Below, piece by piece: positions 5,148-7,057 of a stretch of DNA of 7,057 nucleotides. Origin of the DNA: Bacteroidota bacterium (lineage in GTDB: Bacteria > Bacteroidota > Bacteroidia > Chitinophagales > Chitinophagaceae). How positions within the stretch are numbered: the stretch's first letter is position 1; every line of letters begins with the position of its first letter. The translations under genes were made by a program, and so were the position numbers. A model generated the notes under the pieces. It saw only the letters and a program-made list of their open reading frames with translations, did no database searches and was not told the origin of the DNA. The stretch covers positions 1 through 7,057 of the forward strand of contig JAEZCV010000119.1 of assembly GCA_023429985.1 (NCBI GenBank), given 5' to 3'.

Positions 5148-6650
5148 ATGAGTGCAGAAAAAAATGAACAAAAAGCAGTGAAAGAAATGGTAGTTGATCT
5201 AACCATACCATATCACCTCGAAAATTTTATTGGTGGAAATTTTATTGGTCCGCTGAGTGGGAAATTTATAGATAATGTGAATCCGGCAACAGGCGCTGTT
5301 TATGGCCAGGTTCCTGATAGCAATGAAAAAGATATTGAGCTAGCTGTAAACGCTGCTAAAAAAGCATTTCCCCAATGGTCGGTTACTCCTGCCGAAAAGC
5401 GCTTTCTTATACTTAATAAAATTGCCGAAATCATCGATCAGCATCTGGAGGAACTGGCATTGGCCGAAACCAATGATAACGGCAAACCCCTTTGGTTAAG
5501 TAAGCGTGTTGATATTCCAAGAGCATCGGCTAACTTTCGATTTTTTGCAACGGGCATTATGCACTTTGCATCCGAAAGTCATTCCATGGAAGACAAGGCT
5601 GTCAATTATACATTGAGACAACCCATTGGTGTTGTTGCGTGCATTTCTCCCTGGAATCTACCTTTATATTTATTTACATGGAAGATTGCCCCTGCGCTGG
5701 CTGCAGGTAATTGCGTTATTGCCAAGCCTTCCGAGATCACTCCTGTAACGGCTTTTTTATTAGGAAAAATAGCTAAAGCCGCAGGCCTGCCCGATGGTGT
5801 GTTGAATATTGTGCAGGGCAGGGGAGAATCAACAGGAGAAGCCATGGTAAAACATCCTTCCATTAAAGCCATTTCTTTTACAGGAAGTACAAGAGCCGGT
5901 GCAAGAATAGCTTCTGTTGCCGCACCCATGTTTAAAAAACTTTCGCTCGAATTAGGAGGAAAGAATCCCAACATCATTTTTGATGATTGCAACTGGGAGA
6001 AAATGATGAAGACCACCATTCAGTCATCTTTTGCCAACCAGGGACAAATATGTTTATGCGGATCAAGGATTCTTATTCATGAGAATATCTACGAAAGATT
6101 CAAAAAAGAATTTGTTGAGAAAGTAAAGAAATTACAGCCCGGTGATCCTTTGGATGAAAATTCAAAACAGGGTGCACTGGTGGGTAAGTTTCATTTTGAA
6201 AAAGTTTTAAAAGCAATTGATAAAGCAAAACAGGATGGTGGTAGTATTTTATGTGGAGGTGAAGTAGCGAATCCGGGCGAACGATGTAAAGATGGATATT
6301 TTATTGCTCCTACGGTTATTGAAGGTTTGGGCAGCGATTGCGAAACCAATATGGAAGAAATTTTCGGTCCTGTTGTTACCCTTCAGAAATTTTCGTCTGA
6401 TGATGAAGCCATTTCACTTGCCAACGCGTGTAACTATGGTTTGTCGGCAACTGTCTGGACGCAGGATATTACACGTGCAAACAAGGTTGCGGCCGGTTTG
6501 CAATCGGGCATTACCTGGATCAACTGCTGGCTGCTGCGCGACCTGCGGACCCCGTTTGGCGGAATCAAAAACAGTGGTGTGGGAAGAGAGGGCGGATGGG
6601 AAGCAATGAAATTTTTTACCGAAGCTAAAAATGTGTGCATAGAACTTTAA
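5148..6650 (+). CDS. 2-aminomuconate 6-semialdehyde dehydrogenase (AMSDH, ALDH superfamily), 500 aa
   Basis: This NAD+-dependent aldehyde dehydrogenase should oxidise 2-aminomuconate semialdehyde to 2-aminomuconate. ALDH landmarks: oxyanion Asn170 (ISPWNLP), AKPSE (192-196), FTGSTRAG (244-251), general-base Glu268 in LELGGKNP, nucleophile Cys302 in NQGQICLCGSR, and EEIFGPVV (403-410). Arg120 (SKRVD) and Arg464 (WLLRDLRTPFGG) sit where the Pseudomonas fluorescens AMSDH has its two substrate-carboxylate arginines, which favours a muconic semialdehyde substrate over a generic aldehyde. By fold alone 2-hydroxymuconic semialdehyde dehydrogenase (DmpC/XylG type) is the alternative; the flanking 3HAO, ACMSD and RidA genes decide for the amino substrate. 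Length is normal. A second in-frame ATG at 5187 is possible, and neither has a clear ribosome-binding site. It is followed after 13 bases by the RidA gene. The equivalent elsewhere is nbaE/amnC. Confidence 0.93.
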   Translation: MSAEKNEQKAVKEMVVDLTIPYHLENFIGGNFIGPLSGKFIDNVNPATGAVYGQVPDSNEKDIELAVNAAKKAFPQWSVTPAEKRFLILNKIAEIIDQHLEELALAETNDNGKPLWLSKRVDIPRASANFRFFATGIMHFASESHSMEDKAVNYTLRQPIGVVACISPWNLPLYLFTWKIAPALAAGNCVIAKPSEITPVTAFLLGKIAKAAGLPDGVLNIVQGRGESTGEAMVKHPSIKAISFTGSTRAGARIASVAAPMFKKLSLELGGKNPNIIFDDCNWEKMMKTTIQSSFANQGQICLCGSRILIHENIYERFKKEFVEKVKKLQPGDPLDENSKQGALVGKFHFEKVLKAIDKAKQDGGSILCGGEVANPGERCKDGYFIAPTVIEGLGSDCETNMEEIFGPVVTLQKFSSDDEAISLANACNYGLSATVWTQDITRANKVAAGLQSGITWINCWLLRDLRTPFGGIKNSGVGREGGWEAMKFFTEAKNVCIEL

Positions 6651-6663
6651 AACACGAAAACTT

Positions 6664-7057
6664 ATGACGGACATCATCAATACAAATTCAGCAGCAAAAC
6701 CCCTGGGTGCTTATCCTCATGCCAGGAAAGCAGGAAATTTGCTTTTTCTTTCCGGCATAGGTCCAAGAAGTGCAAATGATAATTCAATTCCCGGGCTTCA
6801 ACAGGACGAAAATGGAAATATTGTTTCTTATGATATTGAAGCAGAATGTCATTCGGTTTTTGCCAACGTGAAAGCAGTGTTGGAAGCAAGCGGCAGCAAA
6901 TGGGAAAATATGATTGATGTTACTGTTTTTCTTACCAACATGAAGAAAGACTTCCCGGTGTATAATAAAATTTATGGTGAATATTTTAAAAATGTCCAGG
7001 CCTGCCGCACTACGGTGGAAGTGAAAAGTCTGCCTACACCCATAGCCATTGAATTAA
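6664..7057 (+). CDS. RidA-family 2-aminomuconate deaminase (partial, 3' end cut by window)
   Basis: The frame is open from ATG 6664 to the last base and encodes 131 residues. It starts with an AKPLGAYPHARKAGNLLFLSG segment (11-31), resembling the AKPLGxxPHxxxAGxFLFxSG start of 2-aminomuconate deaminases (AmnD/NbaF). It continues through VTVFLTNM (86-93), YNKIYGEYF (100-108) and the RidA signature CRTTVEVKSLPTPIAIE (114-130). Arg115 is the conserved RidA arginine that anchors the substrate carboxylate. Family members are small trimeric barrels that hydrolyse enamines/imines; here the expected reaction is 2-aminomuconate to 4-oxalocrotonate plus ammonia. Compared with AmnD only about 10-15 residues should be missing. 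The insert GIGPRSANDNSIPG (31-44), longer than in generic RidA proteins, also fits the AmnD-like subgroup. It probably shares a transcript with AMSDH. Confidence 0.9.
   Translation, partial: MTDIINTNSAAKPLGAYPHARKAGNLLFLSGIGPRSANDNSIPGLQQDENGNIVSYDIEAECHSVFANVKAVLEASGSKWENMIDVTVFLTNMKKDFPVYNKIYGEYFKNVQACRTTVEVKSLPTPIAIEL

Noticed and set aside
5606..6019. 137-codon open frame antisense to AMSDH
   Set aside because: It lies entirely within a well-supported gene, has no recognisable domain, and its composition follows from the codon pattern of the sense strand. Other antisense or shifted frames (e.g. 4700-4945, 6292-6609, 6677-6889) were rejected for the same reason.
1..7057. CRISPR array, tRNA/rRNA genes, riboswitch or defence island
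   Set aside because: No regularly spaced repeats, no cloverleaf or rRNA-like sequence, and no leader region long enough for a riboswitch were seen. All larger genes are metabolic or housekeeping families.

Overview
The window looks like a chromosomal segment of a Bacteroidota bacterium, probably of the Chitinophagaceae/Sphingobacteriia type. The signs are AT-leaning genes with almost no Shine-Dalgarno sequences, Bacteroidota-style -7 boxes (TAnnTTTG), a secreted carboxypeptidase-like regulatory-domain protein, and a Mrp ATPase whose C-terminal part reads as the Bacteroidota 'KYYIFG' version. The lineage call is inferred from these features, not from a database search.

Layout. Positions 1-127 are the right end of an IS66-family insertion sequence: the last 24 codons of the transposase plus a probable terminal inverted repeat beginning GTATGCC when read inward. 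A gene-free stretch follows, with weak direct repeats. A secreted 213-residue protein lies on the minus strand (259-900). From 988 on the plus strand come mrp, a PaiB-like FMN-binding protein and 2-amino-3-carboxymuconate-6-semialdehyde decarboxylase (ACMSD), separated by a 1-nt overlap and a 6-nt gap, which indicates one transcript. 3-hydroxyanthranilate 3,4-dioxygenase (3HAO) lies on the minus strand and ends on the base next to the ACMSD stop. Diverging from 3HAO are an SDR-fold protein, a 2-aminomuconate semialdehyde dehydrogenase (AMSDH) and a RidA-family 2-aminomuconate deaminase. The deaminase is cut off by the window end.

How the genes work together. The recognisable enzymes form the lower kynurenine route (also the lower 2-nitrobenzoate route). 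3HAO opens the ring of 3-hydroxyanthranilate to 2-amino-3-carboxymuconate semialdehyde, ACMSD removes the carboxylate, AMSDH oxidises the aldehyde to 2-aminomuconate, and the RidA protein hydrolyses the enamine to 4-oxalocrotonate and ammonia. The catalytic residues known for each family are visible in all four. Kynurenine 3-monooxygenase, kynureninase and the 4-oxalocrotonate decarboxylase/hydratase steps are not in the window and may lie beyond 7057 or elsewhere.

The least explained members are the SDR protein, which has Ser and Arg where the family normally has catalytic Tyr and Lys, and the PaiB-like protein. Both sit tightly among the pathway genes. I see no wholly new defence or mobile system. 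The most useful leads are these two unassigned proteins and the split, divergent/convergent organisation of the pathway.
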